Shown piece after piece: positions 1-8,558 of a DNA stretch of 64,000 nucleotides (position 1 is its first letter; every line of letters starts with the position of its first letter). A program made the position numbers and the translations under genes. The notes under the pieces are model-generated. The model ran no database searches. It worked only from the letters and a program-made list of their open reading frames with translations, and was not told the DNA's origin. This DNA comes from Roseiarcus sp963765375 (GTDB lineage Bacteria > Pseudomonadota > Alphaproteobacteria > Rhizobiales > Beijerinckiaceae). The stretch is taken from contig CAVXVZ010000003.1 in assembly GCA_963765375.1 (NCBI GenBank), positions 186,001 through 250,000 on the forward strand. Direction: 5' to 3'.

Positions 1-895
1 TCGGGCCGCGGGCTCGCTCGCTGACGTAGCGCGGATTATCCAACGCGTCCCCAAGGCCCGAATGGGCTTCGAGCTTCGTTCCATCCGGCAGATAGACGGT
101 CCGGGCGGAGATGTCATAGACGGCCGTATTTCGGTCGTAGCCGGAAACCGGGGCCGAGGCGCCGAACGGCGACGGGAACGAAAACAGCGGCCCTCTGCCC
201 GCGCCGCGGTTTTCTGTCGCTGCGGAAGCGCTGGAAACCGCAGTGGCGCTCGACACCGTCCTGCTTGCGACGCCGCTTGCCGGCGCCGCTGACGCGACCG
301 TCGGGGTGGGCGGCTGCCCGAGCCCGAACAGTTTCTGGAAGATGCCGCGATTGTCGACGGGAGCCGTGGGGGGAGCTGTCGAGACGCTCGGTTGGGGCGG
401 ATGGCGGGAGGGCGTTGGCGCGACGGGCGCGTTGAGTTCCGGCGGGCGAGGCGGCGGCAAAGGCACGCTCTCGCCGATTTCGGGACCCTCGTAAGTCGGC
501 GGAAAGGGCGCGCTCTTGGCTTGAGGGGTCGGGGGAGCGGGAGGAAACGCCTCGAGGCGCGGCAACGGCATCGGCGCGTAAGCAGCGGGCGGAGCGGCTT
601 CGAGGCTCGCCACTTGCGATGAAGGCCGCGCGGGCGCCGCCCGCGTCATTTCGGCCAGTAGATTGGCGTCGATGACAATTTCGCCAAACGGCCTCGACGC
701 GACCGCCGCCGAACGGGTCGACGGCGCGTACCCTGCCACCGGAGCGGTCGGCCCGCGCAGATGCAGCGCGCAGACGCTAACGACCCCGGCCAGCGCCACG
801 GCGGCGGCGCCAGGAAGGACTTTTTGAAGCACGCGTCGAGGGCTATCCCCACCCTCGAACGAAACCTCGTTGAATGTCGCTTCTGTCCCCTGCAT
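1..895 (-). CDS. DUF2778/Tlde1-type envelope protein, 3' end cut by the window edge
   Basis: Open frame of 298 codons from an ATG at 895 to the window edge with no stop. The N-terminus is followed by one hydrophobic segment (about residues 26-46), then a long Pro/Ala/Ser-rich linker (about 60-230). The last residues seen, including YDISARTVYLPDG and LEAHSGLGDALDNPRYV, match the start of the DUF2778 (Tlde1, L,D-transpeptidase-like) domain. The catalytic His/Cys part would lie outside the window. The layout predicts a membrane-anchored periplasmic protein acting on peptidoglycan; the reaction is inferred from the family. Nothing nearby suggests type VI secretion. Confidence 0.8.
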   Translation of the reverse strand, partial: MQGTEATFNEVSFEGGDSPRRVLQKVLPGAAAVALAGVVSVCALHLRGPTAPVAGYAPSTRSAAVASRPFGEIVIDANLLAEMTRAAPARPSSQVASLEAAPPAAYAPMPLPRLEAFPPAPPTPQAKSAPFPPTYEGPEIGESVPLPPPRPPELNAPVAPTPSRHPPQPSVSTAPPTAPVDNRGIFQKLFGLGQPPTPTVASAAPASGVASRTVSSATAVSSASAATENRGAGRGPLFSFPSPFGASAPVSGYDRNTAVYDISARTVYLPDGTKLEAHSGLGDALDNPRYVSERARGP

Positions 896-1136
896 CCCTC
901 GCCCTACGCTTACGCTGGTCCACTCGAATCAAATTATCGCGTACGCGTTGAACCATTCTTAACGCAGTCCGCCGCCCTTTGCCAACCCGTGATGGATTTG
1001 CCTCGATCGCTCCCGCGCAATCGTTGCTAACCCTTTGAAAAAGCTGAAAACGACAGGGGCGGCTGTTGTTCGGATCCGGCATGGAGCTTGGGCTCGGGCG
1101 AGGTCGGCTCGCCATTGGCGGAATGCTGGCTGGGGC

Positions 1137-2492
1137 TTAAGGAACGCCTGCCGGCGGGACTCCGTGGGCCTCGGCGCGGCTCTGCGCCCGTGCGAGCGCG
1201 GCGAGCGTCCGTGCCGTCGGCCGGACGCCCGCGCGCTCCGCGAGCAGCGCCCGCGCCAGGCTCCACTGGCCCGAGCGTTCGGCCGCCGCGATCAGCGTCA
1301 GGTTAACGATGTCGCGCTGGGCGTGGCTGCCGCCGATGCGAAACGCTTCGTAGCGGACCGGCAGGATCGCTTCGACGGCCCGGGCGGCGTCGCCGGCCGC
1401 GAAGGCGAGCACGCCATCGATGAGTCGCCGGCCGACTTCCGCCGTGACCTGCCGATTGTCGCCCGAGCCCAGGCGCTCGTAGGCGTCGAGCGAATCACGA
1501 AAGCGCTTGACGTCGCCCGGATCGGGCGAGCGCGCGGCGGCGAAGGCGCAATGCAGGTCGTTGAAGGCGAGCACGTGGTCGTCGACATGCGCCATCCATT
1601 TGCCGGCGACCGGCGCCCAGCGATTCCCCACGTCGACGCCCGCAAGTTCGAGCCGCCAAAGAAGGGCGGCGGCGTCGACGCGGTCGAGCGTCATGTCGTC
1701 GGCGAGCTTCGGGGCCGAGAAGCGGTCATAACCGGCGAGGACCTCGTCGAAGCGTCCCTGCTCGATCAGGAACAGCGCCAGATGCCAGCCGTTATGGCCG
1801 GCCATGAAATGCGCTTTCGCCCAGTCGGCGTGCGTCGACTTGAGAAAGGCGACGCCCTCGTCCTGGCGGTTCGCGGTCTCCATCACATGGACGAGCGCGT
1901 GCGTCGCCCAGGCGTCGCGCGGGTTCCCCGCCAGAGCCGCGCGGCTGAAATCCTCGGCGCGCTGGAGGTCGCCCGTTTCCTCGAGCCCGAAGGCGTAAAG
2001 GCCGAGGATGAAGCTTCTGAGCGGATTTCCCCGGTCCCACATTGGCAGGACCCGCGCGGCGCAGTCGCGAATGGCGAGCGACCGGCCGAGAAAGTAATAG
2101 GCGTCCTGCGCCAGCCGCAGGGCGAGAGCGTCGGTCGGGTGATCGACGAGTATCGCCTCCCAGCCGACGATCGCCAGCGAGGTCCTGCCTTCCGCCCAGG
2201 CGTTGACGGCAGCGAGATGGCGGCGCTCGCGCTCCGAGGCGCGGCGCATCGCAGGTTCGGCCGCGCCCAGCGCCTTGACCACTTCCGGATGGTCGCCGCG
2301 AAAGCCGCCGATCATATAGAGAGCGGCGATTGCTGCGCCGCCCAGGGCGAAACCGGGATCGCGCGCCAGCGCCTGCTTGAGAATCCCGACTGGATCGCCG
2401 GTCAGGCCATAATAGTCGGCGATCGCCCGATCGAAGGCCGCCGCCGACTCGGGCGCGCCGGCAAGCGTCAGGCCCTGCTGGTCCTTTGCCAT
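1137..2492 (-). CDS. Tetratricopeptide-repeat protein, TTC38-like
   Basis: 451-residue soluble protein made of helical Ala-rich repeats resembling the TTC38 (tetratricopeptide repeat protein 38) family, with family-like stretches such as HALVHVMET and GHNGWHLALF in the middle. No catalytic motif is evident and the cellular role is unknown. I chose the ATG at 2492 because GAGGA stands just upstream; the open frame extends 52 codons further (to 2648) but that part is low-complexity and overlaps the divergent dehydrogenase gene. The 240 bases between this gene and the DUF2778 gene hold nothing I recognise. Confidence 0.75.
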   Translation of the reverse strand: MAKDQQGLTLAGAPESAAAFDRAIADYYGLTGDPVGILKQALARDPGFALGGAAIAALYMIGGFRGDHPEVVKALGAAEPAMRRASERERRHLAAVNAWAEGRTSLAIVGWEAILVDHPTDALALRLAQDAYYFLGRSLAIRDCAARVLPMWDRGNPLRSFILGLYAFGLEETGDLQRAEDFSRAALAGNPRDAWATHALVHVMETANRQDEGVAFLKSTHADWAKAHFMAGHNGWHLALFLIEQGRFDEVLAGYDRFSAPKLADDMTLDRVDAAALLWRLELAGVDVGNRWAPVAGKWMAHVDDHVLAFNDLHCAFAAARSPDPGDVKRFRDSLDAYERLGSGDNRQVTAEVGRRLIDGVLAFAAGDAARAVEAILPVRYEAFRIGGSHAQRDIVNLTLIAAAERSGQWSLARALLAERAGVRPTARTLAALARAQSRAEAHGVPPAGVP

Positions 2493-2659
2493 TCCTCGGT
2501 CCTCTTTCGCTCGCCACCATAGCGTGAGCGAATCGCGGTCGAAACTGTGGGCGCATCGATCGGCGTTTTCGCGGCCATTTGATCGGGCGTCCTCTTTTTG
2601 CCTCGCCGGGACGCGCTTAAATGGCAAGAGCACTGGGGCGGCGGCCAAAGGACCGTTTG

Positions 2660-3523
2660 ATGAAGGGCAAGATCATTGTCGCAACCGGCGCGACGTCGGG
2701 CATCGGCGAGGCCGCGGTCCTGGAGCTCGCAGGCATGGGCGCCCGGATCGTCATCGTCGCCCGCGACGAGGCTCGCGCGCAGGCGACGATGCTGAAGCTC
2801 GAGGCGAAAGCGCCCGGGCTCGGCCATCGCATCCATCTGGCGGATCTCTCGAGCATGGCCGAAACGCGCAAGGCCGGAGCGGCGATCGCCGCCAGCGAGC
2901 CGCGCATCGACGTCTTGATCAACAACGCCGGCGCCCTGTTTTCCGAGCGGCGGGCGACGCCCGAAGGCCTCGAGCTGACCTTCGCGCTCAACCACATGGC
3001 CTATTTCGTGCTGACCGAGGCGCTGCGCGAGAAGCTCGTCGCCTCGGCCCCGGCGCGAGTTGTCTCGACCTCTTCGACCGCACACCAGGGCGCGAACCTC
3101 GACTTCGACGACTTGCAGAGCGCCCACGGATACGGCGGACTCAAGGTTTATGGCCGGTCCAAGCTCGCCAATATCCTGTTCACCCGCGAACTCGCCCGGC
3201 GCCTCGCCGGAACGGGAGTGACGGCCAATTGCCTTCATCCCGGAGTCGTCGCGACGCGATTCGGCTCCTCGAGCGGCGGCTTTGCCGGCCTTTTGATCCC
3301 TGTCCTCAGGCCATTCTTCCTCAAGCCGGAAAAAGGCGCCGACACAATCGTCTATCTCGCGTCTTCGCCGGAGGTCGCGAACACGACCGGCGCCTATTTC
3401 GTCAAGCGGAAGATCGCCGAGCCATCCTCGGCGGCTCGAGACGACGCCGCGGCAAGGAAGCTGTGGGAGGCGAGCGAGGCGCTGGCCGGCGCCCAATCGC
3501 CAAAGGAGCGCGCCACCGGCTAG
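2660..3523 (+). CDS. Short-chain dehydrogenase/reductase, retinol-dehydrogenase-like
   Basis: 287-residue Rossmann-fold oxidoreductase. The nucleotide-binding motif TGATSGIG is at residues 9-16, NNAG follows around residue 88, and the catalytic Tyr-x3-Lys is in YGRSK with the Ser in STSSTAHQG before it. The long form with little C-terminal extension fits the retinol dehydrogenase/WWOX-like subgroup, which uses NADP(H); substrate unknown. The ATG at 2660 has AAAGGA about 6 bases upstream. An in-frame start at 2621 would add an Arg-rich tail and lacks a ribosome site. Divergent from the TPR gene, with a short shared upstream region. Confidence 0.85.
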   Translation: MKGKIIVATGATSGIGEAAVLELAGMGARIVIVARDEARAQATMLKLEAKAPGLGHRIHLADLSSMAETRKAGAAIAASEPRIDVLINNAGALFSERRATPEGLELTFALNHMAYFVLTEALREKLVASAPARVVSTSSTAHQGANLDFDDLQSAHGYGGLKVYGRSKLANILFTRELARRLAGTGVTANCLHPGVVATRFGSSSGGFAGLLIPVLRPFFLKPEKGADTIVYLASSPEVANTTGAYFVKRKIAEPSSAARDDAAARKLWEASEALAGAQSPKERATG

Positions 3524-3574
3524 CGGCGCTTTTCATTCCCGCGGCCCTTCGCCTTCGCTGCGCCATGGCGCCAC

Positions 3575-3719
3575 GCCATTTGAGGTTGGCGCTCAATTCA
3601 TCCGGCGCAAGCGTTGCGAACGTGACCCGCGCCTTGAACGCGCGGCGGTCGAAGTGCGGGTATTCGGCGACGCCCGGAAGCGCGAGCGCGATCCGGCGGA
3701 AGTCGGCGACGTCGGTCAC
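3575..3719 (-). pseudogene. Truncated MmcQ/YjbR-family gene remnant
   Basis: A GTG at 3719 opens a frame reading DVADFRRIALALPGVAEYPH and on to ATLAPDELSANLKW, the N-terminal half of a MmcQ/YjbR (DUF419) DNA-binding-like protein. After about 48 codons the similarity stops and the frame continues as Arg/Ala-rich sequence with no family features. The family is normally about 110-120 residues, so the C-terminal half is lost. It lies between the convergent ends of the SDR gene and the start of the MFS gene. Confidence 0.5.
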
Positions 3720-3845
3720 TGGCCCCGCCCAGCGCGGGAAGCCCAATTCGCCGCGCCGCCGCCATTGTGCGGACGGCGGCAACGCGGGTACTGTGCCCGA
3801 CTGGAGGGACGGGCGCGGACCGTGCGCCAACGAGGAGACGCCGAA

Positions 3846-5132
3846 ATGGCCGACACCGGCTTGGACAAGGTCAAGACCGTTCTCAGGGTCACGAGCGGCA
3901 ATTTCCTCGAAATGTATGACTTCTTTCTGTTCGGCATCTTTGCCCGGGAGATTTCAGACACCTTCTTCCCAAGCGATGATCCCTACGCCTCGCTGATGGC
4001 GACGTTCCTCAGCTTCGCCGCCGGATTTGCGATGCGTCCGATCGGCGCGCTGGTGCTCGGACCCTACATCGACCGCATCGGCCGGCGCCAGGGCCTGCTT
4101 GTAACGCTGTCGATCATGGCCTGCGGCACGATTCTCATCGCCTTCGTGCCGGGCTATGCGACCATCGGCGTTCTAGCGCCGATCCTGGTGGTGCTAGGGC
4201 GACTCTTGCAGGGATTCTCGGCCGGCGTCGAGCTCGGCGGCGTCTCGGTCTATCTGTCGGAGATGGCGACGCCCGGGAACAAGGGCTTCTATGTCAGCTG
4301 GCAATCGGCGAGCCAGCAGGTCGCGGTCGTGTTCGCCGCGTTGCTCGGCTATGCGATCGCCAACCTGATGGCGCCCGAAGCGGCCGCTGGCTGGGGCTGG
4401 CGCATCCCGTTCTTCATCGGCTGCGCGATCATCCCGATGCTCTACATCCTTCGCCGGTCCCTGCAGGAAACGAAGGAGTTCGCCGCGCGCAAAGTCCATC
4501 CGACGACTCGCCAGATTTTCGCCACCCTGGCCGCTGATTGGTATCTCGTGCTCGGCGGCGTCGCGTTGGTGATCATGACCACCGTCTCGTTCTTTCTCAT
4601 CACCATCTACACGCCGACCTTCGGCCGGCGCGTGCTCAATCTCAGCGAGTCCCAGGTTCTGCTTGCGACGATGGCGATCGCCGTTTCGAATTTCATCTGG
4701 CTGCCGATCTCGGGGGCGGTGTCCGACCGCATCGGCCGCAAGCCGATCCTGGTCGGCTTCACGGTTCTCGCGCTTCTCACCGCCTATCCGGCGCTCGTCT
4801 GGCTGGTGCGGGACCCGAGTTTCGGCAAGATGCTCACGGTCGAACTGTGGCTGTCGCTGATCTACGCCTGGTACAACGGCGCTATGGTGGTGGCGCTGAC
4901 CGAGCTGATCCCGGCCTCGGTGCGCACGTCCGGCTTTTCGCTCGCCTACAGCCTGGCGACGACGCTGGGCGGCTCGTCGCTCCTCATCTCGACCTGGCTC
5001 ATCCAACACACCGGCGACAAAGCCGCGCCCGGATACTGGATGAGCTTCGCCGCCCTCTGCGGCCTGATCGCGACTCTCGCGCTCTATCGCCGGCCCGCTG
5101 GCGGCGTCCAGCTGGCGACGGCCGGGGGGTAG
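3846..5132 (+). CDS. MFS transporter, metabolite:H+ symporter (citrate/tricarballylate type)
   Basis: 428-residue integral membrane protein with about 12 hydrophobic segments. SGNFLEMYDFFLFG at residues about 18-31 and the MFS loop DRIGRRQG between segments 2 and 3 place it in the metabolite:H+ symporter (MHS) branch with CitA/TcuC-type tricarboxylate carriers; a second loop motif SDRIGRKP marks the other half. It probably imports a di- or tricarboxylate with protons across the inner membrane; the exact substrate is inference. The ATG at 3846 follows GAGGAGA; an upstream in-frame start at 3654 would read through the YjbR remnant. Confidence 0.85.
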   Translation: MADTGLDKVKTVLRVTSGNFLEMYDFFLFGIFAREISDTFFPSDDPYASLMATFLSFAAGFAMRPIGALVLGPYIDRIGRRQGLLVTLSIMACGTILIAFVPGYATIGVLAPILVVLGRLLQGFSAGVELGGVSVYLSEMATPGNKGFYVSWQSASQQVAVVFAALLGYAIANLMAPEAAAGWGWRIPFFIGCAIIPMLYILRRSLQETKEFAARKVHPTTRQIFATLAADWYLVLGGVALVIMTTVSFFLITIYTPTFGRRVLNLSESQVLLATMAIAVSNFIWLPISGAVSDRIGRKPILVGFTVLALLTAYPALVWLVRDPSFGKMLTVELWLSLIYAWYNGAMVVALTELIPASVRTSGFSLAYSLATTLGGSSLLISTWLIQHTGDKAAPGYWMSFAALCGLIATLALYRRPAGGVQLATAGG

Positions 5133-5139
5133 GGGGCGG

Positions 5140-5244
5140 GCGCAACGAAAACAAAGCCGGGCGCAACAAAATCAAAATCCGGCGCAACGGAATCAAAATC
5201 CGGCGCAACAAAAACCAAACCCGGCGCAACAAAAACCAAATGAC
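5140..5244. repeat. Five tandem copies of a 21-bp unit
   Basis: Copies begin at 5140, 5161, 5182, 5203 and 5224, each starting GCGCAAC followed by an A-rich stretch (for example GCGCAACAAAAAC) and ending CCG or similar. The period is exactly 21 bp, so it stays in frame in all six frames. It begins 8 bp after the MFS stop codon, in the gap between convergent genes. No function is evident. Confidence 0.9.
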
Positions 5245-5300
5245 TTTTTTGGCCGTCAATCCAGACTTTTCAATGGCTTAAGTCCAGAACGCGGCCGTTT

Positions 5301-5338
5301 GCCGTGGCTCTCCTCCCTTGTCGAAAAGAGGCCACGGC
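5301..5338. terminator. Hairpin between convergent genes, possible bidirectional terminator
   Basis: GCCGTGGC at 5301-5308 pairs with GCCACGGC at 5331-5338 around a 22-base loop, between the convergent MFS and lipoprotein genes. There is no clean T-run, so an intrinsic terminator is only a guess. Confidence 0.3.
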
Positions 5339-5439
5339 CCGAGAGAGCCCGGACATTGCCTCGATCCGTTGAGCGCCCCTCACTGTATAGCAGAGATTTC
5401 GGATTATCGCAAGAAATTGTCGCCTGCTCCGCCTGCCGC

Positions 5440-5946
5440 TCAGGCGCCGAGCTTCTGCTTCAGCCGGTAGGCGAAGGCGACCGCCAGCGCCTGCACCCTG
5501 CCCTGCAGAGCCTGCTCCGGCAGCGCCTGATCGGTCGGGCTCGAAAAATATGTCGATACCGCGCGGACGCTGATCGTATGGCCGCCAACCATCGCGACGC
5601 CTCTCATCCGATCGGGATCGGCCGGGCCGCCGCCGCCAAGATAAAGCGTGTCGATCCGGACGTTGAGCGGCGCCGCGCCGGGGTCGCCCGGCGCTATGCG
5701 CGCCCCAAAGGCCTGGGCGAACGCGCCGGGCAGAGCCTGCTGCGCCCAGCCCGCGGTCGGATTGCCGACGTACGCGACCAGCGGCGAAGTGTCGACATTG
5801 ATGGCGCCGATCCGCAAACCCGGCGGCGGCGCCGCCCCCGGCTGAACGCCGGCGGTCGGCGTGGTGTTGCAGCCGCTGAGCCCTGCGGCGGCGAAAGCGC
5901 CAATACTCGAGAGCGCCGCGCGGCGCGTCAAAACATCTGTCGTCAT
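5440..5946 (-). CDS. Small exported lipoprotein, function unknown
   Basis: 168 residues with a lipoprotein signal: basic N-terminus, hydrophobic segment and lipobox LSGC, Cys at about residue 26. The mature part includes the segment PGLRIGAINVDTSPL, a Gly-rich loop GGGG and a C-terminal stretch LQGRVQALAVAFAYRLKQKL. It should be lipidated and held at the periplasmic face of a membrane. The ATG at 5946 has GGGAGG upstream. Same direction as the exported-protein gene 97 bases upstream; they may be co-transcribed. No family recognised. Confidence 0.7.
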   Translation of the reverse strand: MTTDVLTRRAALSSIGAFAAAGLSGCNTTPTAGVQPGAAPPPGLRIGAINVDTSPLVAYVGNPTAGWAQQALPGAFAQAFGARIAPGDPGAAPLNVRIDTLYLGGGGPADPDRMRGVAMVGGHTISVRAVSTYFSSPTDQALPEQALQGRVQALAVAFAYRLKQKLGA

Positions 5947-6043
5947 TAGGAACCTCCCTCGATCAGGCTTGCCCGCTTCGCCGCTTCGCTCGCGTCCTGC
6001 GAAACTGACGAACACCGGATCGCCCCGATATATTCTAAGCCCC

Positions 6044-6781
6044 TCAATAGCAGGGCGGGTAGGGGTAATAGCCGCAGGCCGGCGGCGGCGGCGCGTAGTA
6101 TGGATAGGCGTAGGGGTGATAATAGGCGCCCGCCGCTGCTGCTCCGACCGCCGCCGCGCCGAGGCCAAGCGCCGCCGCTCCCGCCACTGCGCCGTAATTG
6201 GGATGGCCGTACCAGGCGCCATGCCATCCGCCGCCGTAGCCGCCGGCGACGAAGCCTCGGCCGCCATAACCGCGCGCGGCGAACCAGTCGATGAACAGGG
6301 ACGCGGGTCCCGTCGCTTTCGACAAGCCCCCTTCGAGCACAGTCACCTCGAACGTCAACTTGTCGCCTTCGAGCTTCGGCGATTTCAGGACCACGACGGC
6401 GTCCTCAACGGAATCGCCTTCCGCGCTGAGCACCGAAATCGTAGCGTTCGGAGGATTCTTGGCGAAACTGTCGCTTCCCTCATCCCATTCCTTGAGGAAG
6501 TGCTTGGTCAGCACATGGCCGGCGGCTCGGTAGGGACGATCGGCGAAGACGATGGAATTCGACCCGACCTCGGTCATCGTCAGAATGTTGCCCTGAAGAG
6601 TGGCGCCGCGAGAATTGATGACCGCGAGCGAGGGAATCATGTCCCCCTTGCCCGGCTGGCTCGGCTGGCCGATCGTCTTCTGACCAGGCGCGGCGATCGC
6701 GTCCTGGGCCGACGCGGCAAGCGGCGCCGCTAAGAGCGCAACGAAGCCCGCGCATAGGCCGATCATTTTGGCGTTCAACAT
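6044..6781 (-). CDS. Exported protein with Gly/Tyr/Pro-rich C-terminus
   Basis: 245 residues. A cleavable signal peptide (hydrophobic core about residues 7-22, likely cut after ASA) is followed by a globular domain with many acidic residues (about 35-150), then an Ala/Gly-rich, probably hydrophobic stretch and a C-terminus full of Tyr and Pro (PYYAPPPPACGYYPYPPCY). Such tails are common in rhizobial envelope proteins of unknown function. I chose the ATG at 6781; an upstream in-frame start at 6847 would hide the signal peptide. The 317 bases upstream, to the EVE gene, hold one hairpin and nothing else I can support. Confidence 0.7.
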   Translation of the reverse strand: MLNAKMIGLCAGFVALLAAPLAASAQDAIAAPGQKTIGQPSQPGKGDMIPSLAVINSRGATLQGNILTMTEVGSNSIVFADRPYRAAGHVLTKHFLKEWDEGSDSFAKNPPNATISVLSAEGDSVEDAVVVLKSPKLEGDKLTFEVTVLEGGLSKATGPASLFIDWFAARGYGGRGFVAGGYGGGWHGAWYGHPNYGAVAGAAALGLGAAAVGAAAAGAYYHPYAYPYYAPPPPACGYYPYPPCY

Positions 6782-7068
6782 CGATTGTCTCTCCCGGTCT
6801 TGCCGTGGCGCTGGTCCCGGCATTGCCTGTCCTTGGCGGCCGTCCACCCGTTATCAGGCCTGACGCTACGAAACCAGACCGGCGGATTTCGACCGGGGAG
6901 CGCCGTGGCCAGTCACCCGTCGCACACGGCGCTGGATTCGACGCGAGATCAATCGCTCGATGTTTCCTGAAATTCGCGCACTTGCGCTGGCGGCGGCTTA
7001 ACGGGCGCAGCGGTCCAAAGACGAGGCGCTCGGTGGCCGCTGCGCGCAAAAAAGCCGACGTTGGATCC

Positions 7069-7093
7069 CGCCAGCATCCATCCCATGCTGGCG
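7069..7093 (-). terminator. Hairpin downstream of the EVE gene, possible terminator
   Basis: CGCCAGCAT and ATGCTGGCG (9-bp arms, 7-base loop) lie 6 bases after the EVE stop codon on the minus strand. A run of six T follows about 15 bases later rather than directly, so it is a weak candidate for an intrinsic terminator. Confidence 0.4.
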
Positions 7094-7098
7094 TGATG

Positions 7099-7545
7099 TC
7101 AGTTCCGCGAATTCTCGAAATCCGCCAGAACGCCCATTGCTTCCGCAATTCGCCGCATGTCTTCTTCTTCAAGCTTGCGCTTCGGCCCGCGCATCACGAT
7201 GCCCCAGTTGGAGACGTGATCGCGGGTCAGTTGGAGGTCATTCAGAAGCGGTTTGATCGGAGCAGGCTTGGCGTCCGTCAGGTAGTCCACATCGACGCGA
7301 TACGGATTGAAGTCCATCGCTTGCTCGGCCCGGTAAGGCGCATCCGACGTCACCCGCCCGATTGTCGTGAACGCCTGCACCGTCTCGCCTTCCCCCATGC
7401 CTTCGCGCGGGGAGTAGTAGACGATCCAGTCGCCCTTCCTGAGAGACTTCACCGCCATATGCTTGCCGTGCCCGAGCTGTGCGAAGCCGCCATCGCGTCC
7501 GCCGCGGGCGTGTTCCGCCGATGCGACACCCATCCAGAACGCCAC
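7099..7545 (-). CDS. EVE-domain protein
   Basis: 148 residues. KSLRKGDWIVYYSPRE near residue 33 and the C-terminal VSNWGIVMRGPKRKLEEED match the EVE domain, a PUA-like fold that in related proteins binds modified nucleotides. It is probably a cytoplasmic nucleic-acid-binding protein; the ligand is unknown. It begins with GTG 3 bases after the stop of the VOC gene, so the two form one transcription unit opposite the MarR gene. Confidence 0.8.
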   Translation of the reverse strand: MAFWMGVASAEHARGGRDGGFAQLGHGKHMAVKSLRKGDWIVYYSPREGMGEGETVQAFTTIGRVTSDAPYRAEQAMDFNPYRVDVDYLTDAKPAPIKPLLNDLQLTRDHVSNWGIVMRGPKRKLEEEDMRRIAEAMGVLADFENSRN

Positions 7546-7548
7546 GGC

Positions 7549-7923
7549 TCAGGCCGTCTCTTGCACGGTATGCGCGGTGATCGTGTAGCCAAACGGATCC
7601 TGGAAGGCGAAATAGCGCCCGAACGGCCCGTCCTTCGGCGGGAAGGCAATCGGCACGTCTCGTGAGGCGAGGTGGTCGTGCAAGGCATCGGCGTCGTCGC
7701 AGTCGAACCAGATGGCGATACCATGGCCGAGCATGTCGACGGCATCGAGATCGACCACGGGCGTGCGCACGGCGAAGGGGATCGGCTTCGTGTCGAAAAC
7801 CACGGCTCCGGGCGGTCCATTCAGGGCCGCAGTCAATCCGACGACCTGCGTGTAGAACGTGCGAGCTGCATCGAGGTCGGCAACCTGGATACCGATGAAG
7901 TCGGGTCCGATGAGGCGGGGCAT
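7549..7923 (-). CDS. VOC-family (glyoxalase/dioxygenase-like) protein
   Basis: 124-residue single VOC domain: IGIQVADLDAARTFYTQVVG at residues about 10-29 is the usual first half, and RYFAFQDPFGYTITAH closes the second. Members are metal-dependent lyases, dioxygenases or resistance proteins; substrate not deducible. It is the first gene after the intergenic palindrome shared with the MarR gene, so it and the EVE gene are likely controlled by that regulator. Confidence 0.85.
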   Translation of the reverse strand: MPRLIGPDFIGIQVADLDAARTFYTQVVGLTAALNGPPGAVVFDTKPIPFAVRTPVVDLDAVDMLGHGIAIWFDCDDADALHDHLASRDVPIAFPPKDGPFGRYFAFQDPFGYTITAHTVQETA

Positions 7924-7954
7924 TCCGGTTGTCCTTTCAGGCGGAAGAGATTAT

Positions 7955-7989
7955 TATCAGGTGACTGATATAATATAAGCTACCTGATA
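7955..7989. promoter_or_regulatory. MarR-type operator between divergent genes
   Basis: TATCAG at 7955-7960 and CTGATA at 7965-7970 form an inverted repeat with a 4-base spacer, and TATCAGGT at 7955-7962 also pairs with ACCTGATA at 7982-7989, giving three half-sites in 35 bp. The last half-site overlaps the MarR start codon. Between them lies AT-rich TATAATATAAG, a likely -10 region. This is the expected layout for a MarR protein repressing itself and the divergent VOC-EVE pair. Confidence 0.7.
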
Positions 7990-8438
7990 TGACAAGCCCG
8001 AAGACGGCGCCGATCGCCGTAGACCAACCCTTCTTGCCGCACGAAACGCTCGGCTATGCGCTGAAGCGCGCCCAGCAGGCGATGCGCCTGCATATGGACC
8101 GGCAGTTGAAGGAGATCGGGTTGAACGCGCCACAATATGCAGTCCTGGCGAGCCTCGAAGACGAACCGGGCGCGTCGAACGCAAGGCTCGCACGGCGGGC
8201 GTTTGTGACCCCGCAGACCATGCAAGCCATGCTGGTGAAGCTGGAACAGTCAGGGCTGATCGAGCGCCGCCCTGACACGGAGCATGGACGCATTCAACGA
8301 ACTGAGCTGACGCAGAAAGGGTGGTCGTCACTGGCGCAAGCACACCTGGCCGCTCAGAAATCGGAACGGCTGGCGCGTGAGGCTTCGACTCCGGATGCCG
8401 TCGAGATGCTCACAAGGGTTGCGGAGGCGCTTGCGTAG
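7989..8438 (+). CDS. MarR-family transcriptional regulator
   Basis: 149 residues. The winged helix-turn-helix spans about residues 45-105: LNAPQYAVLASLEDEPG, then SNARLARRAFVTPQTMQAML as the recognition region and RRPDTEHGRIQRTELTQKG as the wing. Flanking helices form the dimer interface. It likely binds the palindromes immediately upstream and loses affinity on binding a small ligand. Divergent from the VOC-EVE pair, which are its best target candidates. About 120 bases follow with no feature before the group II intron. Confidence 0.85.
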   Translation: MTSPKTAPIAVDQPFLPHETLGYALKRAQQAMRLHMDRQLKEIGLNAPQYAVLASLEDEPGASNARLARRAFVTPQTMQAMLVKLEQSGLIERRPDTEHGRIQRTELTQKGWSSLAQAHLAAQKSERLAREASTPDAVEMLTRVAEALA

Positions 8439-8558
8439 CTGGGTCGAAAGATGTGTAGACCGAGACTCGGACTCCGGTCCTTGCCAAGGCGCTAGGGTAA
8501 GCGCGCTATCCGCCCAATTGCGACGTCCTGCCCGCCATCAGCAATGTCCGCTCAACGT

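Noticed and set aside
1..895. Type VI effector from the Tlde1-like domain
   Set aside because: Only the start of the domain is visible, the protein has a long linker and anchor common in rhizobial envelope proteins, and no type VI genes are near.
1035..2522. 495-codon plus-strand ORF
   Set aside because: Shadow of the TPR gene; the minus frame has the TTC38-like phrases and a ribosome site.
5140..5244. CRISPR array
   Set aside because: Repeats are 21 bp back to back with no unique spacers and no cas genes.
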